64,000 bases of DNA from the NCBI RefSeq assembly GCF_001509795.1, contig NZ_LLZN01000013.1:1-64000 (forward strand). Direction: 5' to 3'. The position numbers and the translations under genes were made by a program. Positions within the stretch are counted from its first letter, which is position 1. The number at the start of each line of letters is the position of its first letter. Origin of the DNA: Streptomyces sp. NRRL WC-3605. GTDB taxonomy: Bacteria; Actinomycetota; Actinomycetes; Streptomycetales; Streptomycetaceae. The notes under the pieces are model-generated. The model was not told the DNA's origin, made no database searches, and saw only the letters and a program-made list of their open reading frames with translations. Shown piece by piece: positions 1-9,075 of this stretch.

Positions 1-126
1 ACCCTCGCCAACCTCGTCATCAGCATGCACAGGCACATCGTCCCAGACGCCGAACCAGCACCCATCTACCTTGACCAGAGACATAGGGGCACCCCCCCGG
101 AACATCCCGGGCCCCCGCCGCCTTGA
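1..126 (+). CDS. 3' end of an unidentified gene (partial)
   Basis: Frame 1 is open from the window edge to a TGA at 124-126. Nearly all third positions in its first half are G or C, as expected for real Streptomyces coding sequence, so this is probably the carboxy end of a gene starting outside the window. The visible tail (about 41 residues) is hydrophilic and ends in a proline-rich stretch. I recognise no family. Third-position bias weakens over the last 15 codons. Confidence 0.35.
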   Translation, partial: TLANLVISMHRHIVPDAEPAPIYLDQRHRGTPPEHPGPPPP

Positions 127-269
127 AGAGCGTGGAGCGGACCGGCGCACGCCCCGGTGCCCCCTTGCGCGGGCGCGGGACAATGGACGATGGACCGGTT
201 CGCCGCGGTGCGCGCCCGCGTGGGTGGGTATCGGTACCGGGGATCGGTGACGTACGAGGAGGACACGAC

Positions 270-635
270 ATGGCGGAGCCCACGCCGCGCAGGAACGAAC
301 CGCGGCTACGCCCCGCGCCCCTGCTCTTCGAGCCCACCCAGGCGGCGGCCGACCCGGAGCACTTCTTCGACCTGGAGTCGATCGACGACCCGCGGGCCCT
401 GCTGGCCCGGGCGACCGAGCTGACGCAGGCGTTCCGGGCGGCGACGGACCGCGCGATGGAGTTCCAGGCCATGGCGGCGGCCCAGCTCGCGGATCCGCGG
501 CGGTTCGACCGGCTGACGACCGCCGACATCGCCGAGCGGGCCGAGTGGACCGAGGACTACGCGAAGAAGATGGTCGAGTTCGGCAGGGACCTGCTGCGCG
601 GCGTGGAGGGCGCGGGGACCGTCGACCCCGTGTGA
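270..635 (+). CDS. Small hypothetical protein, 121 aa
   Basis: I chose the ATG at 270 because a GAGGAGGA ribosome site lies just upstream; the open frame extends further 5' but without a start of similar quality. The protein is soluble and acidic, with no signal peptide. Residues about 50-115 look all-helical. The segment around TTADIAERAEWTEDYAKKM has the spacing of a helix-turn-helix or small helical-bundle domain, but I cannot name a family. A hairpin terminator follows at 672-704, so it is probably monocistronic. Function unknown. Confidence 0.6.
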   Translation: MAEPTPRRNEPRLRPAPLLFEPTQAAADPEHFFDLESIDDPRALLARATELTQAFRAATDRAMEFQAMAAAQLADPRRFDRLTTADIAERAEWTEDYAKKMVEFGRDLLRGVEGAGTVDPV

Positions 636-671
636 CCGCACGCCGTGACCTCGATGACCCGGCATATGCCA

Positions 672-704
672 GGAGGGCGGGCAAGATACCCGCTCACGCC
701 CTCC
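672..704 (+). terminator. Hairpin downstream of the 121-aa gene
   Basis: GGAGGGCG (672-679) pairs perfectly with CGCCCTCC (697-704) around a 17-nt loop, 37 bases after the stop codon of the upstream gene. There is no U-run, which is normal for Streptomyces terminators. Confidence 0.5.
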
Positions 705-766
705 CCTGTCCCGCCTTTCGGCAACCCAGCGATACGGACTGCTCACCGTCGGTAGATGTAGACGGC

Positions 767-1369
767 ATGAGCAGCACACGGGACGCACTCTTCCAGGACG
801 ACCGCTGCGACGTCACCGGGGTCACCCGCGACGGCGCCGCCTGGCTCGCCTCCGCAGGAACGTATCCGCGCAGCACGCTCGCCCTCTGGCGGGAGCGCCC
901 GCAGGCCCCGGTGGTCCTGCCGTGCGGTTCGGTCTTCGACGTCGTCAGCGCGCCCGCCGTCTTCGGGCGCCGCATGCTCGACCGGCTGTGGAACGACGGC
1001 CCGGGCTCCGGACCCGTCGCCGCCCATCGCGGGCGGCTGCTGATGTTCGCCGCTCCGGGCACCGCCCAGCGCCTGCCCTCCCTGCTGCGCTGGGAGGATT
1101 TCGGCCGCACGGAGGGCATTCCGCCCCTGCTGTGCCACGGCGCCGGCGACGCGGTGACCGTCCCCGCCGCGACCGACGCGCACACGTCCGCCGAGGCCCC
1201 GCGCGACTCCCGCTGGCTGGTGGCGCCGGACACCCGTAATCCCTGGTTACCGGGCCCGGAGGTGCTCCTCTGGGCGGCCGTGCGGGCGGCTCGGGCGACC
1301 GTGCGGATATCGATTTTTCCCCACGCGGATCAGGGTGCTAAGGTCTACGACGTCAGCAGGCGCCGCTAG
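767..1369 (+). CDS. Bifunctional primase/polymerase-like protein, 200 aa
   Basis: ATG at 767 fits the usual start (MSSTRDALFQ...). The open frame extends upstream to 545, but that part lacks codon bias. The motifs CGSVFDVVSAP near residue 50 and RWLVAPDTRNPWLPGPE near 145-165 resemble the short Streptomyces proteins annotated as bifunctional DNA primase/polymerase, which are N-terminal prim-pol relatives without a clear catalytic DxD. Polymerase activity is therefore doubtful. The stop TAG at 1367-1369 lies inside the first tRNA-Lys gene, so the last ten bases of the frame are also tRNA acceptor stem. Biological role unknown. Confidence 0.55.
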   Translation: MSSTRDALFQDDRCDVTGVTRDGAAWLASAGTYPRSTLALWRERPQAPVVLPCGSVFDVVSAPAVFGRRMLDRLWNDGPGSGPVAAHRGRLLMFAAPGTAQRLPSLLRWEDFGRTEGIPPLLCHGAGDAVTVPAATDAHTSAEAPRDSRWLVAPDTRNPWLPGPEVLLWAAVRAARATVRISIFPHADQGAKVYDVSRRR

Positions 1370-1433
1370 CTCAGTTGGTTAGAGCAGCTGACTCTTAATC
1401 AGCGGGTCCGGGGTTCGAGTCCCTGGCGGCGCA
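1360..1433 (+). tRNA. tRNA-Lys (anticodon CTT), copy 1
   Basis: A complete 74-nt cloverleaf. Acceptor GCGCCGC pairs with GCGGCGC, the discriminator is A, the TAGCTCAGTTGGTTAGAGC D-arm and GGTTCGAGTCC T-arm are intact, and the anticodon loop reads CTCTTAA with CTT as anticodon. CCA is not encoded. It is identical over its whole length to the copies at 15173 and 19425. Its first ten bases overlap the end of the preceding reading frame. Confidence 0.97.
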
Positions 1434-1439
1434 CAGACA

Positions 1440-1474
1440 GTGAGAAGCCCCTCGCGCGAGCGGGGGGCTTCTCA
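1440..1474 (+). terminator. Terminator after tRNA-Lys copy 1
   Basis: GTGAGAAGCCCC (1440-1451) pairs with GGGGCTTCTCAC (1463-1474), a 12-bp stem starting seven bases after the tRNA. It also faces the 3' end of the convergent protease gene. Confidence 0.85.
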
Positions 1475-1559
1475 CATGCCTGAGACAGGCTGCCCGGGCG
1501 CACCGTCCCACGCGGCGCGTTCGTGATCCGGTCGCGCGACCCCGGGCCGGGCGCGGGCG

Positions 1560-2894
1560 CTACCTCACGGTCGTGATCTTCACCGTCCACGCCCCCGAGA
1601 CGGACCGCCCCTCCACCTCCACCCGCACCCCGTCCTCCGGCACGGTGAAGCTCTCGCCGAGCCCGACCGGCGCGTCCGCGAGCGGCGGATACACGGACTC
1701 CTCCCAGCACGCCTCGCTGCGCGGATGGGCGTCGACCACCTCCACGGACCCTCCGCCGGACTCGGTGTGGCTGCGCACCCGGTAGACCAGCACGCCCTCC
1801 CGGCACGCCTGGACGTCGTTGCCCGCCGGGCTGCGGACCTCGAAGGCCAGGGCGCTGTCGGCCCCGGTGCGGACGACGGCGAGCTTGATGCCGTTGCCCA
1901 GCCCGAACCCCGGGACCGTGCCGGGCGTGCCGGAGAACCCGGGCGCCCCGGCGGCGCCCACCGGCACCGGGACGCCCGCGCCGGCCGCCAGCGGCTCCAG
2001 GGTGAGCCGTGTCGAACCGGAGCCCATGCCCCGTACGCACACGACCTGCCGCGGGTCGAGCCAGCCCAGCTTCCACTTGTGCCAGGCGAACAGGTCGGGT
2101 GCCATCCCGAACTGGCTGCCCATCAGGTCCCAGTCCCCGACGTAGGTGTCCCAGTCGCCCTTGCCGTCCACCGGGCGGTGGTAGAGGTCCGGCAGGTCGA
2201 AGACGTGGCCGGTCTCGTGCGCGAGGACCAGGCGGTCCGGCGGATGGTTCTCGAAGACGGTGACGACCCGCCGGATGTCCGTGCCGTCGGCCCGCAGCGG
2301 CCGCTCCAGGTTGACGACCTTCGTGGCGTCGGAGTCGACGCCGGGCGCGTCCGGGTCGGCGACGAAGTACACGATGTCGTAGCGGGAGAAGTCCACCTCC
2401 GGGTCCGCCGCGGCGAGCGCGTCCCGCAGGTAGGCGGCCCGGTCGGCGGCCCGCCAGTCACGCTGTATGGCGTACGCCGTCGACGGCTTCGGCATGCGCA
2501 GCCAGTGCCCCATCGGGTGGGCGCGCAGGCTGAACCTGCCGTAGGAGGCGCGTTCGAAGAAGTGGCTGGTGGCCGGGAAGTGGTCGGCGGCCAGTTCGGC
2601 GGGCGTGGTCTGCGGCGGGGAGTCCGGGAAGGACAGGAACACCATCACCGCGTCCAGCTTCCGGGTGGGCCGCGGATAGGCGGCGTTCCAGGTGTCGAGG
2701 CCCTCGGAGTGATGGGCGTCGGTGCGGGCGAGGGCGCAGGGCGCCGCGTCGAACGGTTCGGCGGACGAGGGACCCGCGATCAGCGAGGTGGCCGCGAGCG
2801 CCGACATGGTGGTGAACACCGCGGCGGTGCTGCGCAGTCGGCGCCGGTCCCGCGGCAGGCCCGGCCCACGGAGCAGGGGGAACTGACGCGGCAC
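1560..2894 (-). CDS. Secreted M6-family (immune-inhibitor-A-like) metalloprotease
   Basis: Zinc endopeptidase, predicted secreted. The motif HETGHVFDLPDLY near residue 225 is the HExGH zinc site of M6-domain proteases. The N-terminus has a charged stretch (RDRRRLR) then a hydrophobic segment ending GPSSAEP, a typical signal peptide. The chain is about 444 residues. The second half is beta-rich and probably non-catalytic. I prefer the GTG at 2894 because GGAGG lies five bases upstream; the GTG at 2924 has only a weak ribosome site. The gene is transcribed away from cdgA and ends opposite the tRNA-Lys terminator. Substrate unknown. Confident on family, less on start. Confidence 0.85.
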   Translation of the reverse strand: MPRQFPLLRGPGLPRDRRRLRSTAAVFTTMSALAATSLIAGPSSAEPFDAAPCALARTDAHHSEGLDTWNAAYPRPTRKLDAVMVFLSFPDSPPQTTPAELAADHFPATSHFFERASYGRFSLRAHPMGHWLRMPKPSTAYAIQRDWRAADRAAYLRDALAAADPEVDFSRYDIVYFVADPDAPGVDSDATKVVNLERPLRADGTDIRRVVTVFENHPPDRLVLAHETGHVFDLPDLYHRPVDGKGDWDTYVGDWDLMGSQFGMAPDLFAWHKWKLGWLDPRQVVCVRGMGSGSTRLTLEPLAAGAGVPVPVGAAGAPGFSGTPGTVPGFGLGNGIKLAVVRTGADSALAFEVRSPAGNDVQACREGVLVYRVRSHTESGGGSVEVVDAHPRSEACWEESVYPPLADAPVGLGESFTVPEDGVRVEVEGRSVSGAWTVKITTVR

Positions 2895-3269
2895 GACGAC
2901 CTCCGGGAGCGGTTCGCGGGACACCGCACCCAGCCTGTGTCGGATTGTCGTACTACGTCCTGTTCAGCTGCACCGGACGGGTGAGAGTGCTCAGGAACCG
3001 TCAGGGCGACACCCCGGTTCGCTCACGGAACGTCACAACTGGTCGAAGGCCCAAAGAAGCCGTCCACGTGCGGGCAGAAACGATCTGGCGCGAGCGCGGC
3101 CCGTGTGGGAACACTGGGCAGTAGGTGGAAGGCCTCTGAGCCAGCCTCTATGATCGGCACACTTTCCTGACACTTTCCTGCACGGACACGGCCCGGCGAC
3201 CGGATCGCCACCCGGCCACCCATTCCGATGAGACCCATCCGAAGATCGAGTGCACTGCGGGAGCGAGCG
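2895..3269. other. Divergent intergenic region (protease / cdgA)
   Basis: About 375 bases with no credible gene on either strand; it must hold the promoters of both flanking genes. The only clear structure is a perfect 11-base tandem repeat at 3159-3180, listed separately. Confidence 0.6.
3159..3180. repeat. Perfect 11-bp tandem repeat upstream of cdgA
   Basis: ACACTTTCCTG occurs twice head to tail (3159-3169 and 3170-3180), about 90 bases before the chosen cdgA start. At about one helical turn apart, it could be a paired half-site for a regulator. No known consensus matches by eye. Confidence 0.7.
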
Positions 3270-5090
3270 GTGAGCGGAACGTCCGAAGGGCCGGCGCCCG
3301 CGGCAGACCTCATCGGGCCGGCCGTCACAGAGAGTGGTGAACTGCCGTCCCCCGGTACCGGCGGGCCGCCCTATGCCGCCGTCTTCCGCGCGGCGCCGCT
3401 GGCGATGGCGGTGGTCGACCGCGAGGGCCGGGTGACCGGGGCCAATCCCAGCTTCGCCGACCTGCTCGGCACCGGGGACGACGAGCTGGCCGGGTCGGTC
3501 GCCGCCGACCTGGTGGACCTCGCCTCCGACGCGCGCACCTGGCACGCGTACCGGGAGGTGCTGCGCGGCCGGCAGGCCGAACTGCGCTGCACGCGCCGCC
3601 TCAAGCACCCCGACGGGCGCTCGCTGTGGGCCCGGGTCACCGTGGCGCCGCTGCCCGGCGAGGAGGCGGACGCCGTGCTGCTGTCCGTCGCCGACATCAC
3701 CGCCCACCGCGAACTCCAGGCCCGGATGCGGCACTTGCAGATGCACGACCCGGTGACCCGGCTTCCCAACCGCACCCTCTTCTTCGAACGGCTGTCGGCC
3801 GCGCTGGAGGTGGAGTCGTACGACGAGAGCGGCAGCACCGGACGGATCGGCCTGTGCTACCTGGACCTCGACGGCTTCAAGGCGATCAACGACACCCTCG
3901 GGCACCGCATCGGCGACAAGCTGCTGGCCGCCGTCGCCGAACGGCTCACGCGCTGCGCCGAGGAGGCCGGGCGCAGCCGGTCGATCCCGCCGCTGGTCGC
4001 GCGGCTCGGCGGCGACGAGTTCGCGCTGCTCGTGGAGGATTCGACGGGCACCGACCAACTGGCCGATCTCGCCGAGTCGTTGCTGGAGGCCGTCCGGGAG
4101 CCGTTCGACCTGCCCGGGCGGCGGCTGTCGGTGTCGGCGTCGATCGGCGTCGTGGAACGGCACGCGGCCGGCACCACCCCGACCGCCCTGATGCAGGCGG
4201 CCGACACCACGCTGTACTGGGCGAAGGCCGACGGCAAGGACCGCTGGACGCTCTTCGACCCCGAGCGCAGCGCGCACCTCATCACGCGTCAGGCGCTCGC
4301 CGCCACGCTCCGGCCGGCCATCGAGCGCGGGGAGTTCGCGCTGGAGTACCAGCCGCTGGTGAGCATGGAGGACGGACGGCTGCGCGGGGTGGAGGCGCTG
4401 GTCCGCTGGAACCACCCGCAGTTCGGTGTGCTGCCGCCGAATCGGTTCATCGGACTGGCGGAGGAGGACGGCTCGATCGTGCCGCTCGGCCGCTGGATCC
4501 TCGCGACGGCATGCCGGCAGGCCGTCGAGTGGCAGGCCGCGCACCCCGGCGAACCACCGATCTTCGTCAGTGTGAACGTGGCCGTGCGGCAGGTCTGGGA
4601 CTCCGACCTGGTGACGGACGTGGCTCAAATCCTGGAGGAGACGCGTCTCGAACCCCGGCTGCTCCAGCTGGAGCTGACCGAGTCGGCCGTGATGGGCTCG
4701 GCCGGACGGCCGCTGCGGGACCTCCAGGCGCTCAGCGACATGGGCGTGCGCATCGCCATCGACGACTTCGGCACCGGCTACTCGAACCTGGCGTATCTGA
4801 GCCGGCTGCCGGTGTCCGTGCTGAAGCTGGACGGCGCCTTCGTCCGCGGCTTCCAGTACGAGGGCGACGACACGGCGGCGGTCACGCCGAACCCGGCCGA
4901 CGAGGTGGTGGTCGAGGCGATGATCCAGCTCGCCCACCGGCTGGGCCTGACGGTCACGGCGGAGTGCGTGGAGACGCTGGCGCAGGCCTCACGGCTGCGG
5001 CGGATCGGCTGCGACACCGGCCAGGGGTGGCTGTACTCCCGGCCGGTGTCCCCGGACCGCATCTCCGAGCTGCTCGGCGTCAAGGTCTGA
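3270..5090 (+). CDS. cdgA: PAS-GGDEF-EAL cyclic-di-GMP turnover protein (probable CdgA)
   Basis: Makes or breaks cyclic di-GMP, the second messenger that controls Streptomyces development through BldD. Order of domains: a PAS sensor at about residues 35-150, GGDEF (motif RLGGDEFALL near 248), then EAL (motif GVEALVRW near 375). EAL signature pieces DDFGTGYSN, LKLDGAFV and ECVETLAQ are all present, so both catalytic domains look intact. There are no membrane segments, so it acts in the cytoplasm. The GTG at 3270 has GGAG seven bases upstream; an in-frame ATG at 3228 is the alternative. Domain layout and neighbourhood suggest orthology to S. coelicolor CdgA (SCO2817), a BldD target. That symbol rests on memory of synteny. 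Confidence 0.85.
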   Translation: MSGTSEGPAPAADLIGPAVTESGELPSPGTGGPPYAAVFRAAPLAMAVVDREGRVTGANPSFADLLGTGDDELAGSVAADLVDLASDARTWHAYREVLRGRQAELRCTRRLKHPDGRSLWARVTVAPLPGEEADAVLLSVADITAHRELQARMRHLQMHDPVTRLPNRTLFFERLSAALEVESYDESGSTGRIGLCYLDLDGFKAINDTLGHRIGDKLLAAVAERLTRCAEEAGRSRSIPPLVARLGGDEFALLVEDSTGTDQLADLAESLLEAVREPFDLPGRRLSVSASIGVVERHAAGTTPTALMQAADTTLYWAKADGKDRWTLFDPERSAHLITRQALAATLRPAIERGEFALEYQPLVSMEDGRLRGVEALVRWNHPQFGVLPPNRFIGLAEEDGSIVPLGRWILATACRQAVEWQAAHPGEPPIFVSVNVAVRQVWDSDLVTDVAQILEETRLEPRLLQLELTESAVMGSAGRPLRDLQALSDMGVRIAIDDFGTGYSNLAYLSRLPVSVLKLDGAFVRGFQYEGDDTAAVTPNPADEVVVEAMIQLAHRLGLTVTAECVETLAQASRLRRIGCDTGQGWLYSRPVSPDRISELLGVKV

Positions 5091-5099
5091 CGGAACGGG

Positions 5100-6203
<1,104 letters not shown>

Positions 6204-6299
6204 GTCTTCCTCCTGCGATATCGCCCTGCGGTGTGCGTAGGGCGGTAACAGGAGGGGGTCTCCGCTTTATTCCCTGGGCCGCGGCGGTCGCGGGACGGA

Positions 6300-7031
6300 T
6301 CACACCTGCACGATCGGCTCCCGGGTGAAGAGCGCGCCCAGGGCCGGGGCGTGCACCCGGCGGTCGGTGAGCCGCAGCCCCTCCCAGACGGTGACCTGGT
6401 TGGCGGTGAGGACCGGCTTGCCGAGGGCCTCCTCCAGGGCCGGGACGTGGGAGGCGGTGTGCAGGGCGGTGTCCGGCAGGAGGACCGCCTCGGCGTCGGC
6501 GTGGTCGGCCTCCCGCGCCAGCGCGAACAGCTCCTTCTCCTCCCAGGTCGCGACCTCGGCCGCGGTGACGATCCCGGCGCCGCGCACCGCGACGACGTCC
6601 GCCCCGGCGGCCTGGAGGAACTGGGCGAAGAGCCCCGCCACGTCGTCCGGGTAGGTCGCGCCGACCGCCACCCTGCGCACCCCCAGCTCCCGCATCGCGT
6701 GGACGAAGGCGAACGACGTCGACGACGCCGGCATGCCCGCCGCCTGGGCCAGGGAGCGCACCTGGTCGTGGGCGCCCTCCCAGCCGTACACGAAGCTGCC
6801 GCTCGTGCAGGCCCACACGACCGCCTCGGCGCCGGTCAGCCGCAGCTCCTCGATGCCCGTCGCGAGCTGCTCGGCGGACCCCATCCTCAGCAGCGCGTCC
6901 ACCCGGTGCGCGTCCTCACCGATGTCGGTGTGCACCACGTCGAGCCGGATGTCGCTGGCGAGCAGCTGCTCGACGCGCGGGTAGTCGTCCTCGGCGGAGT
7001 GGCCCGGGTAGAGGAATCCCAGTGCGGTCAT
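6300..7031 (-). CDS. Asp/Glu racemase superfamily protein (maleate isomerase-like), single active-site Cys
   Basis: Resembles maleate cis-trans isomerase and arylmalonate decarboxylase. The first catalytic cysteine is present in VWACTSGSF (about residue 76). At the second site, where isomerases have Cys, this protein reads LLPDTALHT, with Asp instead. C-terminal NQVTVWEGLR is a family hallmark. Length 243 aa is normal. It is 37 bases downstream of a second paralogue that keeps both cysteines, so the two are probably co-transcribed. A one-cysteine enzyme could be a decarboxylase, a hydrolytic variant or a partner subunit rather than an isomerase. Confidence 0.8.
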   Translation of the reverse strand: MTALGFLYPGHSAEDDYPRVEQLLASDIRLDVVHTDIGEDAHRVDALLRMGSAEQLATGIEELRLTGAEAVVWACTSGSFVYGWEGAHDQVRSLAQAAGMPASSTSFAFVHAMRELGVRRVAVGATYPDDVAGLFAQFLQAAGADVVAVRGAGIVTAAEVATWEEKELFALAREADHADAEAVLLPDTALHTASHVPALEEALGKPVLTANQVTVWEGLRLTDRRVHAPALGALFTREPIVQV

Positions 7032-7068
7032 GTCGGCCTTTCTGCTGGTCGGTGCTGACGTCGGGCTG

Positions 7069-7869
7069 CTACTGCTGTTCCTGTTCGGGCACGTCCGGCA
7101 CGTCCGGGAGGACCGGGCCGCCGCGCGCCGCCGGATCGATCAGCGCCTGATACGGTCCCACCGCGCGGGTACCCAACCGGCGCAGCGCAGCCCACATCGT
7201 CACCTGGTTGGCCGAGATCACCGGTATGCGCAGCTCGGCCTCCAGCTGCGGGAGCACCTCGTAGGTGGGCAGATTGGTGCAGCTGATGAACAGGGCGTCG
7301 GCCGGCGCGCGCACGGCCCGGTGGGCCATCTCGGCCACCTCCCGGTAGGGCACCTTCCAGATGTGCCGGGTGAGCCCCATGTACGCGCACCCCGCGACGG
7401 CTACCCCGGCCTCCGCCACGTACTCCTCCAGGGACCGGGTCACCGACTCGGTGTACGGCGTCACCAGCGCCACCCGCCGGACCCGCAGCTCGGCCAGCGC
7501 CTCCAGCAGCGCCCCGGAGGTGGTCACCGCGGGCACCGCGCCGGCCCGGGTCATGGCCTCGCACATCGCGCGCTCGCCCGCGACTCCGCCGACGAAGCTG
7601 CCCGAGGTGCAGGCGTAGGCGACCACTTCGGGGCTGATGGCGGTCAGGGTGCGCACTCCGTCGCCCAGCGTCTCGTGCTCGCTGACCAGCCGCGCCAGAT
7701 CGAGACCGACCTCGACCGGCACGAACGGTGTCCGTGTCAGATGCAGGGAGACCTCGTCCGGGACCCACCGCCACAGCTCCCGGTCCAGCGCGAAGTCGAA
7801 GGGGGCGACGACACCGACACCGCGTTGCGGGCGGGGTCCGCCGAGGAAGGAGATGTCCATGGCGTCCAT
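7069..7869 (-). CDS. Maleate cis-trans isomerase-like protein, both catalytic Cys present
   Basis: Asp/Glu racemase superfamily, 266 aa. Both active-site cysteines are visible: YACTSGSF (about residue 88) and FISCTNLPTYE (about 205). NQVTMWAALRRLG near the C-terminus matches the family. I use the ATG at 7869, with GAGG about 12 bases upstream; GTG codons at 7887 and 7878 are possible. The C-terminus is proline and glutamine rich. It is divergent from the dehydrogenase gene at 8077. The likely chemistry is isomerisation or decarboxylation of a dicarboxylate-type intermediate; the actual substrate cannot be read from sequence. Confidence 0.8.
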   Translation of the reverse strand: MDAMDISFLGGPRPQRGVGVVAPFDFALDRELWRWVPDEVSLHLTRTPFVPVEVGLDLARLVSEHETLGDGVRTLTAISPEVVAYACTSGSFVGGVAGERAMCEAMTRAGAVPAVTTSGALLEALAELRVRRVALVTPYTESVTRSLEEYVAEAGVAVAGCAYMGLTRHIWKVPYREVAEMAHRAVRAPADALFISCTNLPTYEVLPQLEAELRIPVISANQVTMWAALRRLGTRAVGPYQALIDPAARGGPVLPDVPDVPEQEQQ

Positions 7870-8076
7870 GGCGGGCACCGTCCTCACTGCGAGATACGGC
7901 TGAGCAACGGACCGTGCGTGCGCCCGTGTTGACGAAGGTAGGTTCGGGTGCGAGCGTGGTCAAACCTCGCATGTCAGACGGCCCGTGACCCCCAGTGGAA
8001 TCCGCGCGACCGCACCCGCACCCGCCCAGGAGCCGGCCCCGGCCCCGCCGCCCCACACCTCCGGAAGCGACCCCGC

Positions 8077-9045
8077 ATGACCCCACCCGTCCCGTCCGCG
8101 TCCCGGCCCACGCTCCTCGTGCTCGACGCGGACCCCCTGCCCCGGCTGGGCCGTCTCACCGGACGCGTCCGCATCGAGCACGCGGACGCCGGCACGCTCG
8201 CCGACCGGCTCCCGCACGCGGACGTCCTGCTCGTGTGGGACTTCACCTCGCACGCCGTGCGCCACGCCTGGCCCGGCGAGGGGCCCCGGCCGCGCTGGGT
8301 GCACACCGCGAGCGCGGGCGTCGACCATCTGATGTGCCCGGAGCTCACCGCGTCCGACACCGTGGTCACCAACGCGCGCGGCGTCTTCGACCAGCCGATC
8401 GCCGAGTACGTGGCCGCGCTGGTGCTGGCGATGGCCAAGGACCTGCCGCGCACCCTGGACCTCCAGCGCGCCCGGGAGTGGCGGCACCGCGAGGGGCAGC
8501 AGGTGGCGGGCACCCGCGCGTGTGTCGTGGGCTCGGGTCCCATCGGCCGGGCGATCGCCCGCACGCTGAAGGCTCTGGACGTGACGACCGCGCTGGTGGG
8601 CCGGGTCCCGCGGACCGGCATCCACGGACCCGAGGACCTGGACCGGCTGATCGCGCGCGCCGACTGGGTCGTCGCGGCGGCGCCGCTGACCGGGCAGACC
8701 CGCGGGATGTTCGACCTGCGGCGTTTCGGCGTCATGCAGCCCTCGGCCCGGTTCATCAACGTCGGGCGCGGGCAGCTCGTCGTCACGGAGGCGCTGGCCG
8801 AGGCGCTGCGGAAGCGGTGGATCGCGGGGGCGGCGCTCGACGTCTTCGAGGACGAACCCCTGGGCCCGGACAGCCCGTTGTGGGAGGTGCCGGGGCTGCT
8901 CGTCTCACCGCACATGAGCGGGGACACGGTCGGCTGGCGCGATCGGCTCGGCACCCAGTTCGTGGAGCTGTACGAGCGCTGGGAGGCGGGCAGACCGCTG
9001 CTGAACGTGGTGGACAAACAGCGCGGGTACGTCCCCGGACGCTGA
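8077..9045 (+). CDS. D-isomer-specific 2-hydroxyacid dehydrogenase
   Basis: NAD-dependent oxidoreductase of the SerA/D-lactate dehydrogenase superfamily, 322 aa. The Rossmann motif VVGSGPIGRAIART lies near residue 150. The catalytic Arg region FINVGRGQLVV, the downstream ALDVFEDEPL glutamate region and the catalytic His in LVSPHMSGDT are all present, so it should be active. ATG at 8077 has GGAAG nine bases upstream. It is 30 bases upstream of the amidase gene and probably in the same transcript. In this context it likely reduces or oxidises a 2-oxo/2-hydroxy acid from an amide or amino-acid-like substrate. Confidence 0.88.
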   Translation: MTPPVPSASRPTLLVLDADPLPRLGRLTGRVRIEHADAGTLADRLPHADVLLVWDFTSHAVRHAWPGEGPRPRWVHTASAGVDHLMCPELTASDTVVTNARGVFDQPIAEYVAALVLAMAKDLPRTLDLQRAREWRHREGQQVAGTRACVVGSGPIGRAIARTLKALDVTTALVGRVPRTGIHGPEDLDRLIARADWVVAAAPLTGQTRGMFDLRRFGVMQPSARFINVGRGQLVVTEALAEALRKRWIAGAALDVFEDEPLGPDSPLWEVPGLLVSPHMSGDTVGWRDRLGTQFVELYERWEAGRPLLNVVDKQRGYVPGR

Positions 9046-9075
9046 ACCGCGCACGGACACGGGCCTGGAGGGCGC

